From NCBI GenBank assembly GCA_022842445.1, contig JALHPO010000003.1, positions 124,001 through 188,000 of the forward strand: a DNA stretch of 64,000 bases, given 5' to 3'. Shown here one piece after another: positions 19,426 to 27,423 of the stretch. The stretch's first letter is position 1. Each line of letters starts with the position of its first letter. Source of the DNA: Nitrospira sp. Its GTDB lineage: Bacteria; Nitrospirota; Nitrospiria; Nitrospirales; Nitrospiraceae. Made by a program: the position numbers and the translations under genes. The notes under the pieces were generated by a model. That model saw only the letters and a program-made list of their open reading frames with translations. It was not told the origin of the DNA and made no database searches.

Positions 19426-19923
19426 TTATCGATAGTTGGTAAATTGCAAATCGATGCCGAAATCTTTGCCTTTGAGAAAGGTGATCGCCCGCTGCAAATC
19501 GTCTTTACTCTTACTCAATACCCGCACCTGTTCACCCTGAATTTGCGCCTGCACTTTCAATTTTGATTCCTTGATCGCCTTCGTAATCTCTTTGGCCTTT
19601 TCTACCGCGAGTCCGCTCTGAATCTTCGCCGTCTGCCGCACGGTTCCACTTAACGCTGGCTCCACAGCACCGTAGTCGAACGCCTTCAGCGACACCCCAC
19701 GCTTGATGCATTTGTTCTTGATGATATCCAGCACCGCGTTCAGCTTATAGTCGTCATCCGACACCACCACCAGCTCCTTCTCTTTTTCCTTGAGCGTGAT
19801 CTCGGTCTTCGAGTCCTTGAAGTCGAAGCGCTGCTTGATCTCCTTCGTCGCTTGATCCAACGCATTCTTCAGCTCCTGCATGTTCACTTCCGAGACAACA
19901 TCGAACGAAAACTGATCAGCCAC
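19426..19923 (-). CDS. yajQ: YajQ family nucleotide-binding protein
   Basis: Small cytosolic protein (165 residues) of the YajQ family. Members bind nucleotides, and some bind cyclic di-GMP and act with LysR regulators. Family signatures are [19 protein letters not shown] at the start, [11 protein letters not shown], and the end [17 protein letters not shown]. The start codon is a GTG at 19921-19923 with GGAGGAAGTC in front. Several PilZ genes elsewhere in the window would fit a cyclic di-GMP link, but that is only suggestive. Confidence 0.95.
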   Translation of the reverse strand: MADQFSFDVVSEVNMQELKNALDQATKEIKQRFDFKDSKTEITLKEKEKELVVVSDDDYKLNAVLDIIKNKCIKRGVSLKAFDYGAVEPALSGTVRQTAKIQSGLAVEKAKEITKAIKESKLKVQAQIQGEQVRVLSKSKDDLQRAITFLKGKDFGIDLQFTNYR

Positions 19924-19996
19924 GACTTCCTCCTTCTTTTCCCATGCCTAAGCAGGACAGCATGATTGATCTCCCTTGCGCGATTTTCCCCTCACT

Positions 19997-20115
19997 GGAA
20001 TGACACCCGTGATTGGTTCCACTGCGCACGTCGAGGGACACCGCCAGAAATATAGAAGTACGGTCATTCCTGCGTGCGCACTCGGTGAGCAAGGAACCAA
20101 CACGGGTGTCGTTCC
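19997..20115. repeat. Imperfect palindromic intergenic repeat between yajQ and cstA
   Basis: The arm at 19997-20020 and the arm at 20093-20115 are inverted copies over about 24 bases, sharing GACACCCGTG and TGGTTCC on the left with one gap. A second inner match pairs TGCGCAC (20023-20029) with GTGCGCA (20074-20080). The whole could fold into a long hairpin of about 120 bases. It may act as a transcription end for cstA or be a REP/MITE-like element. Confidence 0.6.
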
Positions 20116-20129
20116 ACTCCCAATCCCCC

Positions 20130-22136
20130 TTAGCAACACCCTGTCCCGTGCGGCAATTTAAATCCCTTCTCCTCATCGAGCCGAATTGCCGTTTGCACCC
20201 GCCCCGCCGATCCACCTCCAGCCGTCACCACCACTTCACTGCTCGCAAACGGCTTCTTCAGCACCAGATAGCCATACCACTGTCTCATACTGTCGCTCAA
20301 GACGAGTATTCCCAAAATCGCCACGGCTGCCACTAATACCGCATCCAGATAGAGCGGGAATGACTGCCCTGCCGCCAATGTCCCGGCCTTCTTCAGGAAC
20401 ATCCAGAACATCTCGTAGGACCCGGTCAGTGTGATCGTTCCCACAAAAAACATCGGCACCACTGTCACCCACAAATAGGACGACTTCCACATCTTGATCA
20501 ATACGGTCGTCCCGATGCAGAGCGCCAATGTCCCGAGCAGCTGGTTCGCCGCGCCGAACATCGGCCAGATCGTCGAAATATTCCCCGTTCCGATCAAATA
20601 GGCCCAAGCCCCGACCACCAGGCCGCTGCTCAGGAGCACTCCCGGCCACCAGTTCATCTGGCGAAATGGCGCATAGACCCGCCCCGCCATTTCTTGAATA
20701 AGATAGCGCGCCACGCGAGTGCCAGTATCGATTGTCGTGAGGATGAAGAGGGCCTCGAATACCAGGGCGAATTGGTACCAATAGGCCATCAGTCCGGCCA
20801 TGCCAGGCAGCGCCGCGAAGATCGACGCCATGCCGACGGCCAAGGACACAGCGCCGCCAGGTCTCCCGGCCACATCCACCTCAACCATTTGTGATAATTC
20901 GGCAATTCGCGCCGGCGCAAAGCCCATCGCGGTTAATGCATCGGCGCCTAACGTAGTATTAATCGCCAAATAGTCGCCGGGAATCAGCACCGAAGCTGCA
21001 ATCAACGCCATCACGCCGACGAAACTTTCCAACAGCATCGCCGCATAGCCCACCACCGCCTGAGACTCCTGCTCGATCATCTTCGGCGTCGTGCCGGAGG
21101 ACACCAGCGAGTGAAAGCCCGAGACCGCCCCGCAGGCGATCGTGATGAAGAGAAACGGGAAGAGCGTGCCCGGAATGATCGGCCCGCCTCCGTCGGCAAA
21201 GGCCGTAACCCGTGGCATTTCAATCGTCGGCGCCAGGAGGATCACACCGAATCCGAGCAGAAACACCACGCCAAGTTTCATAAAGGTGCTGAGATACCCG
21301 CGCGGCACCAGCAACATCCAGCCCGGCAGCACCGAGGCGAGAAACCCGTACCCGGCCAGCAACCACACCAAGGCCGGCTTGTCGAACTCGAAATGCCCGC
21401 CATAGGATGACTGCGCGACGACACGACCACACAGCACCGCGGCAATCAACAGGACCACGCCGAGAATCGAGACTTCCATCACTGCGCCGGGGCGAAACTT
21501 CTGGAGATAGAATCCCATCATGAAGCCGATGGGGATCGTCATTGCGATCGTGAACGTACCCCAGGCATTGTGAAAGAGCGCATTCACCACCGCGAAGCCC
21601 AGCCCCGCCAGTGCCACCACCACGATAAAGAGCACCGCCACCGCCGTCGCCGTGCCGGTGACGGAGCCAAGTTCATCGTGCGCAATTTCAGGCAGCGATC
21701 GCCCGTTACGCCGCATCGAAGCCACAAGGATAATGAAGTCTTGCACCGCTCCCGCCAATACCGCACCAATCACGAGCCAAAGAAATCCGGGAAGAAACCC
21801 AAACTGTGCCGCCAACACCGGTCCCAATAACGGGCCCGCCCCGGCAATCGCGGCAAAATGATGGCCGAACAGAACCACTTTGTTGGTAGGGTGAAAATTC
21901 ACGCCGTCATTCAGCCGCACCGCGGGAGTGACATGCTGGTTATTGAGTTCGACAACCTGCCTGGCGAGCCACCGGCCATAGAACCGATAGGCCAGGACAT
22001 AGATACACCCCGCCGCCACGACGAGCCAGAGACCGTTTACCTTTTCAGTTGGATTGATAGCACCAGTCACGTGGGCAAGCGCGAGCGCACCGAGGAGGGA
22101 AAGCAAGATCCAGAGTACATTCACGGCCGCTTTCAT
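20130..22136 (-). CDS. cstA: Carbon starvation protein CstA-type peptide/pyruvate transporter
   Basis: Large polytopic inner-membrane protein of the CstA family, whose members take up peptides or pyruvate. The 668 residues contain many membrane helices and the family motifs HPTNKVVLFGHHFAAIAGAGP near the N-terminus, GAVQDFIILVASMRRNGRS, the middle FHSLVSSGTTPKMI, and WPMFGAANQLLGTLAL. The ATG at 22134-22136 (MKAAVNVLWI) starts the first helix and is preferred over an open extension of 43 polar codons. No small YjiX partner follows; the gene ends at a palindromic repeat. Confidence 0.93.
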   Translation of the reverse strand: MKAAVNVLWILLSLLGALALAHVTGAINPTEKVNGLWLVVAAGCIYVLAYRFYGRWLARQVVELNNQHVTPAVRLNDGVNFHPTNKVVLFGHHFAAIAGAGPLLGPVLAAQFGFLPGFLWLVIGAVLAGAVQDFIILVASMRRNGRSLPEIAHDELGSVTGTATAVAVLFIVVVALAGLGFAVVNALFHNAWGTFTIAMTIPIGFMMGFYLQKFRPGAVMEVSILGVVLLIAAVLCGRVVAQSSYGGHFEFDKPALVWLLAGYGFLASVLPGWMLLVPRGYLSTFMKLGVVFLLGFGVILLAPTIEMPRVTAFADGGGPIIPGTLFPFLFITIACGAVSGFHSLVSSGTTPKMIEQESQAVVGYAAMLLESFVGVMALIAASVLIPGDYLAINTTLGADALTAMGFAPARIAELSQMVEVDVAGRPGGAVSLAVGMASIFAALPGMAGLMAYWYQFALVFEALFILTTIDTGTRVARYLIQEMAGRVYAPFRQMNWWPGVLLSSGLVVGAWAYLIGTGNISTIWPMFGAANQLLGTLALCIGTTVLIKMWKSSYLWVTVVPMFFVGTITLTGSYEMFWMFLKKAGTLAAGQSFPLYLDAVLVAAVAILGILVLSDSMRQWYGYLVLKKPFASSEVVVTAGGGSAGRVQTAIRLDEEKGFKLPHGTGCC

Positions 22137-22412
22137 GCGGCGCATCCTAACATAGTCAACCGACCAGACACCCTGCTCATCTTGCTCCTTGTTTCTTATC
22201 CACTTCCTCTCTCCAGTGTCCCCAGAGTCATCATTCGGCATGCCATTTGACGACAGAGCTGACACCTGACATCAGACTGAGCAAGCGGAAATCCATGGTA
22301 GTTCACCGTAAACCGTGCGGTCTGAATGCCCCGCCGCCATGACAAGACTGAGACCATTTATCTATTCGTGGGGATTGATGACACTGACCGGTTATGAGAT
22401 GGGGAACGCCGC
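22137..22412. other. Intergenic region upstream of cstA
   Basis: About 275 bases between the cstA start and the accessory-operon promoter. No convincing gene was found. A cstA promoter must lie here or nearby, but no clear -35/-10 pair was identified. Composition shifts towards AT at its right end. Confidence 0.5.
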
Positions 22413-22441
22413 TTGACAAGCTGTAGCGTATACGCTACACT
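22413..22441 (+). promoter_or_regulatory. Promoter of the toxin/Lon-RNase HIII operon
   Basis: A perfect -35 box TTGACA (22413-22418), a 17-base spacer and a -10 box TACACT (22436-22441) precede the toxin ATG by 26 bases. It is the only strong promoter seen ahead of the four tightly spaced plus-strand genes. Confidence 0.75.
22423..22438. promoter_or_regulatory. Perfect 16-bp palindromic operator within the promoter
   Basis: GTAGCGTATACGCTAC is a perfect palindrome filling most of the spacer and touching the -10 box. This is the usual arrangement for autorepression by a dimeric helix-turn-helix antitoxin, here most likely the HigA-like product at 22799-23491. Binding has not been shown. Confidence 0.7.
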
Positions 22442-22467
22442 TTATCCAGTAGTCGCTGGAGCAGCTT

Positions 22468-22806
22468 ATGGAACCAGTCCCAAGGAATCTTGAAGAGTAT
22501 GAGACGCCAGACGGACATTTCCCATTCACCGAATGGCTTGATGCACTAGCGGATAAGAAGACTCGTGCGAGGATCAGGAAGCGAGTCACACGAGTTAGCC
22601 TTGGCAATTTCGGCGACTGCGAACCTGTTGGAGAAGGTGTCTTAGAACTGAAGGAACACTTTGGCCCTGGCTATAGGATTTACTGCGCTGAGGTTGGAAC
22701 CGCGATTGTCCTTTTACTATGTGGTGGAGACAAGAACTCTCAGGACAAAGATACCAAACGCGCCAAGGAATATCTCTCGGATTATAGGAGGCACACCGAT
22801 GCCTAA
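22468..22806 (+). CDS. HigB/RelE-like addiction module toxin
   Basis: The 112 residues match the RelE-superfamily 'addiction module killer protein' group. The signs are an early FPFTEWLDALADKKTRARIRKRVTRVSLGNFGD block of basic helices, then GVLELKEHFGPGYRIYCAEVG, then VLLLCGGDKNSQDKDTKRAKEY, where the strand LLLCGGDKNSQ and the Asp-Ile/Thr-Lys-Ala tail are typical. RelE relatives usually cleave ribosome-bound mRNA. Toxin-first gene order is the HigBA arrangement. The end overlaps the antitoxin start by eight bases, which indicates coupled translation. Confidence 0.9.
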   Translation: MEPVPRNLEEYETPDGHFPFTEWLDALADKKTRARIRKRVTRVSLGNFGDCEPVGEGVLELKEHFGPGYRIYCAEVGTAIVLLLCGGDKNSQDKDTKRAKEYLSDYRRHTDA

Positions 22807-23491
22807 GAGCAGAAGCTATCAAGCACAACTAGTCCATTCTCTAAAAGACCCAGAAGAAGCAGCTGCATACTTAAGCGCTGCATTTGAAGAAATTGACAAA
22901 GAACTTTTCCTTCTCGCACTGAAAAACGTTGCTGATGCACAAGGTGGACTCTCACGACTTGCTGAAATCTCTGGATTGAATAGAGAAAATCTCTACAGGA
23001 TGCTTTCCGACAAAGGCAACCCAGAATTTTACAGCCTTGTCACGCTTCTCGATGCTCTGGGATTTCAGTTAGTCGTTGAACCCAAACAAGTAGCATCAAA
23101 GCCTGTTACGGCAAATCAAGCCGCGGGGAAAGTTCTCTCGTTTAAGCCCCGCATAGCTCGAATTGGTTCAACAGCACACAGATATGCTTTAGCAGCCGAT
23201 ACCGGAAGCAAACACACAGAGCCAATTGTACTAACCTCAGAGGAGGGCGAAACTTTCGGCTCGCTGGAGTATGACTACCAAGACGCTGAACTCTATGTTG
23301 ACCTTGCAGCGCCCCTTCCAGACTGGCCATCTTATGACGTGGAGATTCGGACAAAAGATGGAAAACAAGAAAAGATTACGGTGAGTCGCACAAAAGTCGG
23401 CAAGTTTACTCTCCTCCATCCAACACGAATAACAAAAGACCAAGTAAGTGAAGTAATACTTCGGGAAAGCACAAATCTCCCCAGGAGTTGA
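22799..23491 (+). CDS. HigA-like antitoxin with an extra C-terminal domain
   Basis: Residues 1-95 match the antidote partner of the killer protein: LKDPEEAAAYLSAAFEE, DKELFLLALKNVADAQGG, and a helix-turn-helix (LSRLAEISGLNRENLYRMLS) followed by GNPEFYSLVTLLDALGFQL. Usual family members end there, near 100 residues. This protein continues to 230 residues. The extension is predicted to be beta-rich (GSLEYDYQDAELYVDLAAPL, YDVEIRTKDGKQEKITVS) and was not recognised. The start at 22799 overlaps the toxin stop; an upstream open frame lies inside the toxin gene and is rejected. It probably neutralises the toxin and represses the promoter at 22413. Confidence 0.85.
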   Translation: MPKSRSYQAQLVHSLKDPEEAAAYLSAAFEEIDKELFLLALKNVADAQGGLSRLAEISGLNRENLYRMLSDKGNPEFYSLVTLLDALGFQLVVEPKQVASKPVTANQAAGKVLSFKPRIARIGSTAHRYALAADTGSKHTEPIVLTSEEGETFGSLEYDYQDAELYVDLAAPLPDWPSYDVEIRTKDGKQEKITVSRTKVGKFTLLHPTRITKDQVSEVILRESTNLPRS

Positions 23492-23494
23492 TTC

Positions 23495-25822
23495 GTGAGC
23501 ACTGATATCATAGCAAAGCTTGAGTCATTGTTACGAAAAGCACAATTCCTTTTTCCGAAGTCGGCGGGTGATGCTGACTCAAGTGAATTTAAAGAGGTGT
23601 ATTACGAAACCTGCCGCCTTGTACTGAATCAACGAGCCGTAGATTCTCTCTGGCATGAGCCGTTGCTTCTTCAACTGAACTGGCTTTTCGCAAAGAAACC
23701 ACCAAACTCAGAGATGCATGGTGCTCTCACTGGCAAGCTGAAGGATAAAGCGGCTGGAGCTAAGATTATTAACGATTTATTTTTTCGCATCCTTGATACT
23801 TCATTCTCTGCAGAAGATGTATACAAAACCCTCTCCCTCATTCGTGCCCTAGATCAATCATTGCAGCCTCGTTTTATTGCAAGTGGATATCTCGAACAAG
23901 TGCGTAGCTCAGACGCCTCACCATCGACAAAGGTCTTATCCTTCTTAGAATCATTAGAGGATGAACTTAGGCTTAACCTCTTGCAAGAGGAAGCAGTAGC
24001 GGGATGCCTTGCCTCTCTAAGACAAAGAGAGGCTGTAGGAAGAGCTTACGCCTTGCTTGTTAGAACCGGCCACGAATCTGCACTAGTCGTACCAATACAG
24101 GTGCAATTTCTTCAGGGTACAGGTCAAGTTCGTTGCGTAGTTCAAGCCACTGAGTCCTTCAGAAGTGCTGTCGAGAGGGCTCAACTCGCCTTGCGAACAG
24201 GTGGGTTCTTGGCGGCGTCTCTTGATGTCACCTATAGCTTAGACCTTACAGATCCAGAGTACTCCGGCTCTTCGATAGGGCTAGCAGCCGCTGCCGCAAT
24301 GTTTACCGCACAGCGACAAGTGGCAATAGATCAATACACAGCATTTACCGGAGACGTGAATCTCGAACAGGACGGATGGAAGGTCAAGGGCATTCTCGGG
24401 CTACCGCATAAACTGTCCGCGGCAAAACTCAATGGCTGCAGACGGGTGTTCATTCCAAAAGAGAACGTCCAAGATCTAGAGCCTGACGCAAACTCCTCTC
24501 TCCAGATTATTGGCGTGGAGAATGTAGGCGAGATCCTGATCAAGTTAGAGTCAAACCCACAACCCCTTTCTGAAGAATCAGTCCAAGCAAAGAAACGCAA
24601 CTTCGTTTTATCTCATTGTCAGGCAGCAGGTTGGGCAATTTCAGATCCTCGAATTATTCAAAATGGAGTCCAATACCTCATAGCTCCTCTTGCAGTACCT
24701 AGCTTAACGTTGACCATCTATGATTCCGGCAAGCATGTCCCCAAAGAACACTCTCACGAAGACTACAAACAAGTCCTCGCCGATCTAGCAGCGCTGGATC
24801 AAAATGTAATTCCTATCATCCCAAGACAGAAGACCTACACTCTCCTTCAGCCCACACTACGCAACGAGATCAAAGCTGACCTCCAAGCCCTCAAACCTGA
24901 CATCACCCGAGACGAGCAATACTGCGAATATTCCGTGGAGCTCAGGAGAGGTCAGGAACGACTTATTGTAAAACAGTATAAGAGTGGGAAGCTTCAGATT
25001 CAGGGAACCGCCGGCGAACTTTACAAAGCAGTTATTGAATGTGTCGTCCATCGATACAAGCTCAGCAATCCAACATCGAATCTCTCCGTTGAAGAAGAAC
25101 TAGCTGAAAATAAGGCCGATCTGGCTCATAAAGAAAAATCCAGTTCGCAGCAGAAAGGTTTTCAACCTATCCCACTCCCGCATATCGGGACGGATGAGTC
25201 GGGAAAGGGGGACTACTTTGGCCCAATGGTAGTTGCTGGAGTCATGGTTGACCAAGTAACTAAAGACAAACTTGAAAGCTTAGGCGTGAAGGACTCAAAA
25301 CTGCTGTCCGACAAACAATGCCGTACTCTGGCTGTACAAATTCGGGCTATCTGTGGATCACGGTGCGAAGAGATAGATATTTCACCGGAAGCTTATAACC
25401 GTCTCTATGATGAATTCCGTACGGAGGGAAAGAATCTCAATCATCTTCTAGCTTGGGGGCACGCCCGAGCTATTGAGTCAATACTAGAACGCCATCCCTG
25501 TTCAGAGGCCATCGCTGATCAATTTGGAAATGAGCACTATATCCTCTCCAAGCTGATGCCGAAAGGAAGAACCCTCAAACTTACCCAGTTACCAAAAGGT
25601 GAGCGATACATCGCAGTCGCGGCTGCATCAATCCTTGCACGCGACAGGTTTCTTTCTCATCTAGATAAATTGAGCCAAGAACAAGGAGTCGTGATACCAA
25701 AAGGCGCATCAGACGCTGTAGTTAACGTTGGGAAGGAAGTTGTGAAGCAAAAGGGAGCAAGCGAGCTCAGAAAACTGGCGAAGGTCCACCATAAGACAAC
25801 GGAGAAGGTATTGAAACAGTAA
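23495..25822 (+). CDS. Lon-type protease domain fused to tandem TBP-like units and RNase HIII
   Basis: A 775-residue fusion. Residues 1-180 are helical and unassigned. Residues ~181-350 match the Lon (S16) proteolytic domain: YSGSSIGLAAAAAMF holds the catalytic Ser at 260, TAFTGDVNLEQDG follows, and LGLPHKLSAAKLNGCRRVFIP holds the catalytic Lys at 306. There is no AAA+ domain. Residues ~388-431 and ~476-519 look like two copies of the TBP-like unit found before RNase HIII (IYDSGK and QYKSGK). Residues 560-775 are an RNase HIII domain with GTDESGKGDYFGPMVV (Asp567, Glu568), VKDSKLLS, ADQFG (Asp675) and AVAAASILARDRF. The start is a GTG three bases after the antitoxin stop, with AGGAG inside the antitoxin end. 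Which substrate the protease cuts, and whether the nuclease acts on RNA:DNA hybrids, cannot be read from sequence. Confidence 0.88.
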   Translation: MSTDIIAKLESLLRKAQFLFPKSAGDADSSEFKEVYYETCRLVLNQRAVDSLWHEPLLLQLNWLFAKKPPNSEMHGALTGKLKDKAAGAKIINDLFFRILDTSFSAEDVYKTLSLIRALDQSLQPRFIASGYLEQVRSSDASPSTKVLSFLESLEDELRLNLLQEEAVAGCLASLRQREAVGRAYALLVRTGHESALVVPIQVQFLQGTGQVRCVVQATESFRSAVERAQLALRTGGFLAASLDVTYSLDLTDPEYSGSSIGLAAAAAMFTAQRQVAIDQYTAFTGDVNLEQDGWKVKGILGLPHKLSAAKLNGCRRVFIPKENVQDLEPDANSSLQIIGVENVGEILIKLESNPQPLSEESVQAKKRNFVLSHCQAAGWAISDPRIIQNGVQYLIAPLAVPSLTLTIYDSGKHVPKEHSHEDYKQVLADLAALDQNVIPIIPRQKTYTLLQPTLRNEIKADLQALKPDITRDEQYCEYSVELRRGQERLIVKQYKSGKLQIQGTAGELYKAVIECVVHRYKLSNPTSNLSVEEELAENKADLAHKEKSSSQQKGFQPIPLPHIGTDESGKGDYFGPMVVAGVMVDQVTKDKLESLGVKDSKLLSDKQCRTLAVQIRAICGSRCEEIDISPEAYNRLYDEFRTEGKNLNHLLAWGHARAIESILERHPCSEAIADQFGNEHYILSKLMPKGRTLKLTQLPKGERYIAVAAASILARDRFLSHLDKLSQEQGVVIPKGASDAVVNVGKEVVKQKGASELRKLAKVHHKTTEKVLKQ

Positions 25823-25836
25823 CAGCGGAGAAGATT

Positions 25837-27150
25837 ATGGGTGAAGCGCAACTTGAGAACTATGAAAACGAGGATCACCTCTTGAAAGAGGCAGATGATC
25901 TAGCTGGGAAGAGCGAATGGCGAAAAGCCGCCCTACTCTTAGGCAGTGCTGGATCTACTAATCTCCTTTCAACAAAAGCACGAGGTGCCCAGGCATTTTA
26001 CTTTTCGCGTGCGGGAGATTACGAAAAAGCGATCATCCTTCTAAAAGATCTTTGCCAGATCGAGCCTACCGTGGCACAGTGGCCCTTTAATCTGGGATTC
26101 CAGTTCCAGCAAAATGGCCAATGGGACGCTTCAATTGCCGCGTATGAAAATGCGCTCAAGTTAGCTCCCAAATGGATCAAAATTCACTTGTCCCTTGGAC
26201 GAGCCCATGAAGAAACTAGACAAGCCGATAAGGCTCTCAGTACATACCGTGCGGCTCGACAAGTGTATAAGGAACTTCCTCATGAATCCCGCCTAAAAGC
26301 AGCGAAGTCCTATGGATTGATCTGTAAACAAATAGCCAACCTGCTTCTATCCAAGAACCCTAGACAAAACCAAGAGGTCGCCGAAGCGCTCGATTGCTTG
26401 TATGAGGGCGCAGAAGCAGTCCCCAATGATCTGAACTCATGGTACCGGCTAGGGGGGCTTCTCCTCGACCTCGGACGGCTTGATGAGGCATTGCAGCATC
26501 TTACAAAAGCTGAAAAGCTAGGACCTCGCAATGAATACGTGTGCCATAAGATCGCACAGGTTTATCTAAAGAAAGGCGACGCCGATGAGGCACTTAGGAG
26601 ATACGGCAGCATCCAGCCTCACAAGCAAGTGCCCTACATACTTCGAGGAATTGCCCAGTGCCTACTGGCTAAAGGACAGGCTCTAGAAGCCGCCAAGAAA
26701 CTTCATCAAGCCATTCGAAGGGAACCGGACAAGTTTTTTCACTACAAAGATTTCGCGCTCGCCTTAATCGAACTACAGGCAAGTGATCAAGCGGTGGAGG
26801 CCCTAGAAAAGACGAATTCGCTCTACGAAAAAGAACATGGCAAGCCATACAAGTGGGCTATCGATAAGATAAATGCAATCCGGTCTACCCCGTTATCATC
26901 CTCAGAGAGAATAAACTTCGACCAAGACCCGTCGTCTGTGTCGACAATTTCTTTTGGTGCAGTGACGAAATTCAACGACGATAGAGGATTTGGCTTTATT
27001 CAAGACCGTAGTGATAACGTCACGGTTTTTTTTCATATCAGCCGTGTGAAAGATCGAGTTACGCCACAGACAGGTGCGAAGGTTAGATATGTCCGAGAGG
27101 CTGGACAGAAAGGACCGCAGGCCTCTCGGGTTTGGCTGCTGAAGGACTGA
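25837..27150 (+). CDS. TPR repeat protein with C-terminal cold-shock domain
   Basis: The 437 residues begin with about eight tetratricopeptide-like repeats (residues ~10-345; for example GDYEKAIILLKDLCQIEP, GQWDASIAAYENALKLAP, GRLDEALQHLTKAEKLGP). They end in a cold-shock domain at ~371-437 with GAVTKFNDDRGFGFI (RNP1) and VFFHIS (RNP2). The TPR part should bind a partner protein and the cold-shock part single-stranded RNA or DNA. It starts 14 bases after the Lon/RNase HIII gene with a GGAGAAG site, so it is the fourth gene of the operon. The gene set suggests the partner is the upstream fusion protein, which is an inference. Confidence 0.86.
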   Translation: MGEAQLENYENEDHLLKEADDLAGKSEWRKAALLLGSAGSTNLLSTKARGAQAFYFSRAGDYEKAIILLKDLCQIEPTVAQWPFNLGFQFQQNGQWDASIAAYENALKLAPKWIKIHLSLGRAHEETRQADKALSTYRAARQVYKELPHESRLKAAKSYGLICKQIANLLLSKNPRQNQEVAEALDCLYEGAEAVPNDLNSWYRLGGLLLDLGRLDEALQHLTKAEKLGPRNEYVCHKIAQVYLKKGDADEALRRYGSIQPHKQVPYILRGIAQCLLAKGQALEAAKKLHQAIRREPDKFFHYKDFALALIELQASDQAVEALEKTNSLYEKEHGKPYKWAIDKINAIRSTPLSSSERINFDQDPSSVSTISFGAVTKFNDDRGFGFIQDRSDNVTVFFHISRVKDRVTPQTGAKVRYVREAGQKGPQASRVWLLKD

Positions 27151-27166
27151 ATACTATGTGACTCGA

Positions 27167-27330
27167 ATGTCATGGACAAAGAATATCGCGATCGCGAACT
27201 ATTTGATTGCACCGCCCGAACCTCGCCGTGAGCGTGGTGAGGCGATCCATCGGCTGGTGAAGAAACTGTTTCCGCAAGCCTCGTACGATTTCAGCTACCG
27301 GATGCCGACATACCATGTCGGGCATAACTT
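27167..27330 (+). pseudogene. DUF1801 (YdhG-like) gene fragment
   Basis: From the ATG at 27167 the frame reads IANYLIAPPEPRRERGEAI, LVKKLFPQ and YRMPTYHVGHN. This is the first half of a small DUF1801 protein. Similarity stops abruptly near 27325-27330, where the sequence turns into the inverted end of a Doc-type toxin gene. The rest of the gene is missing, so this is taken as a deletion remnant. Confidence 0.65.
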
Positions 27331-27420
27331 GTCACGAACTCCCAGCGTCCCACCGTGTCGTTCAATTTCATCACGGTGAATCTCCAGCACTTCCTCCAAT
27401 GTGAGAAACAGCGGTTCCAT
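27331..27420 (-). pseudogene. Doc (Fic-fold) toxin gene fragment
   Basis: From the ATG at 27418-27420 the minus strand reads MEPLFLTLEEVLEIHRDEI then ERHGGTLGVRD. This is the conserved N-terminus of the death-on-curing family. After about 30 residues the match ends at the junction with the DUF1801 fragment, so the HxFx(D/N)GNKR active site is absent. It starts three bases after the stop of the antitoxin remnant at 27424-27650, the usual antitoxin-then-toxin order. Confidence 0.68.
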
Positions 27421-27423
27421 TGC

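Noticed and set aside
22661..22798. Extension of the antitoxin gene upstream into the toxin
   Set aside because: The frame is open by chance inside the toxin gene; the ATG at 22799 gives the family start and the usual short overlap.
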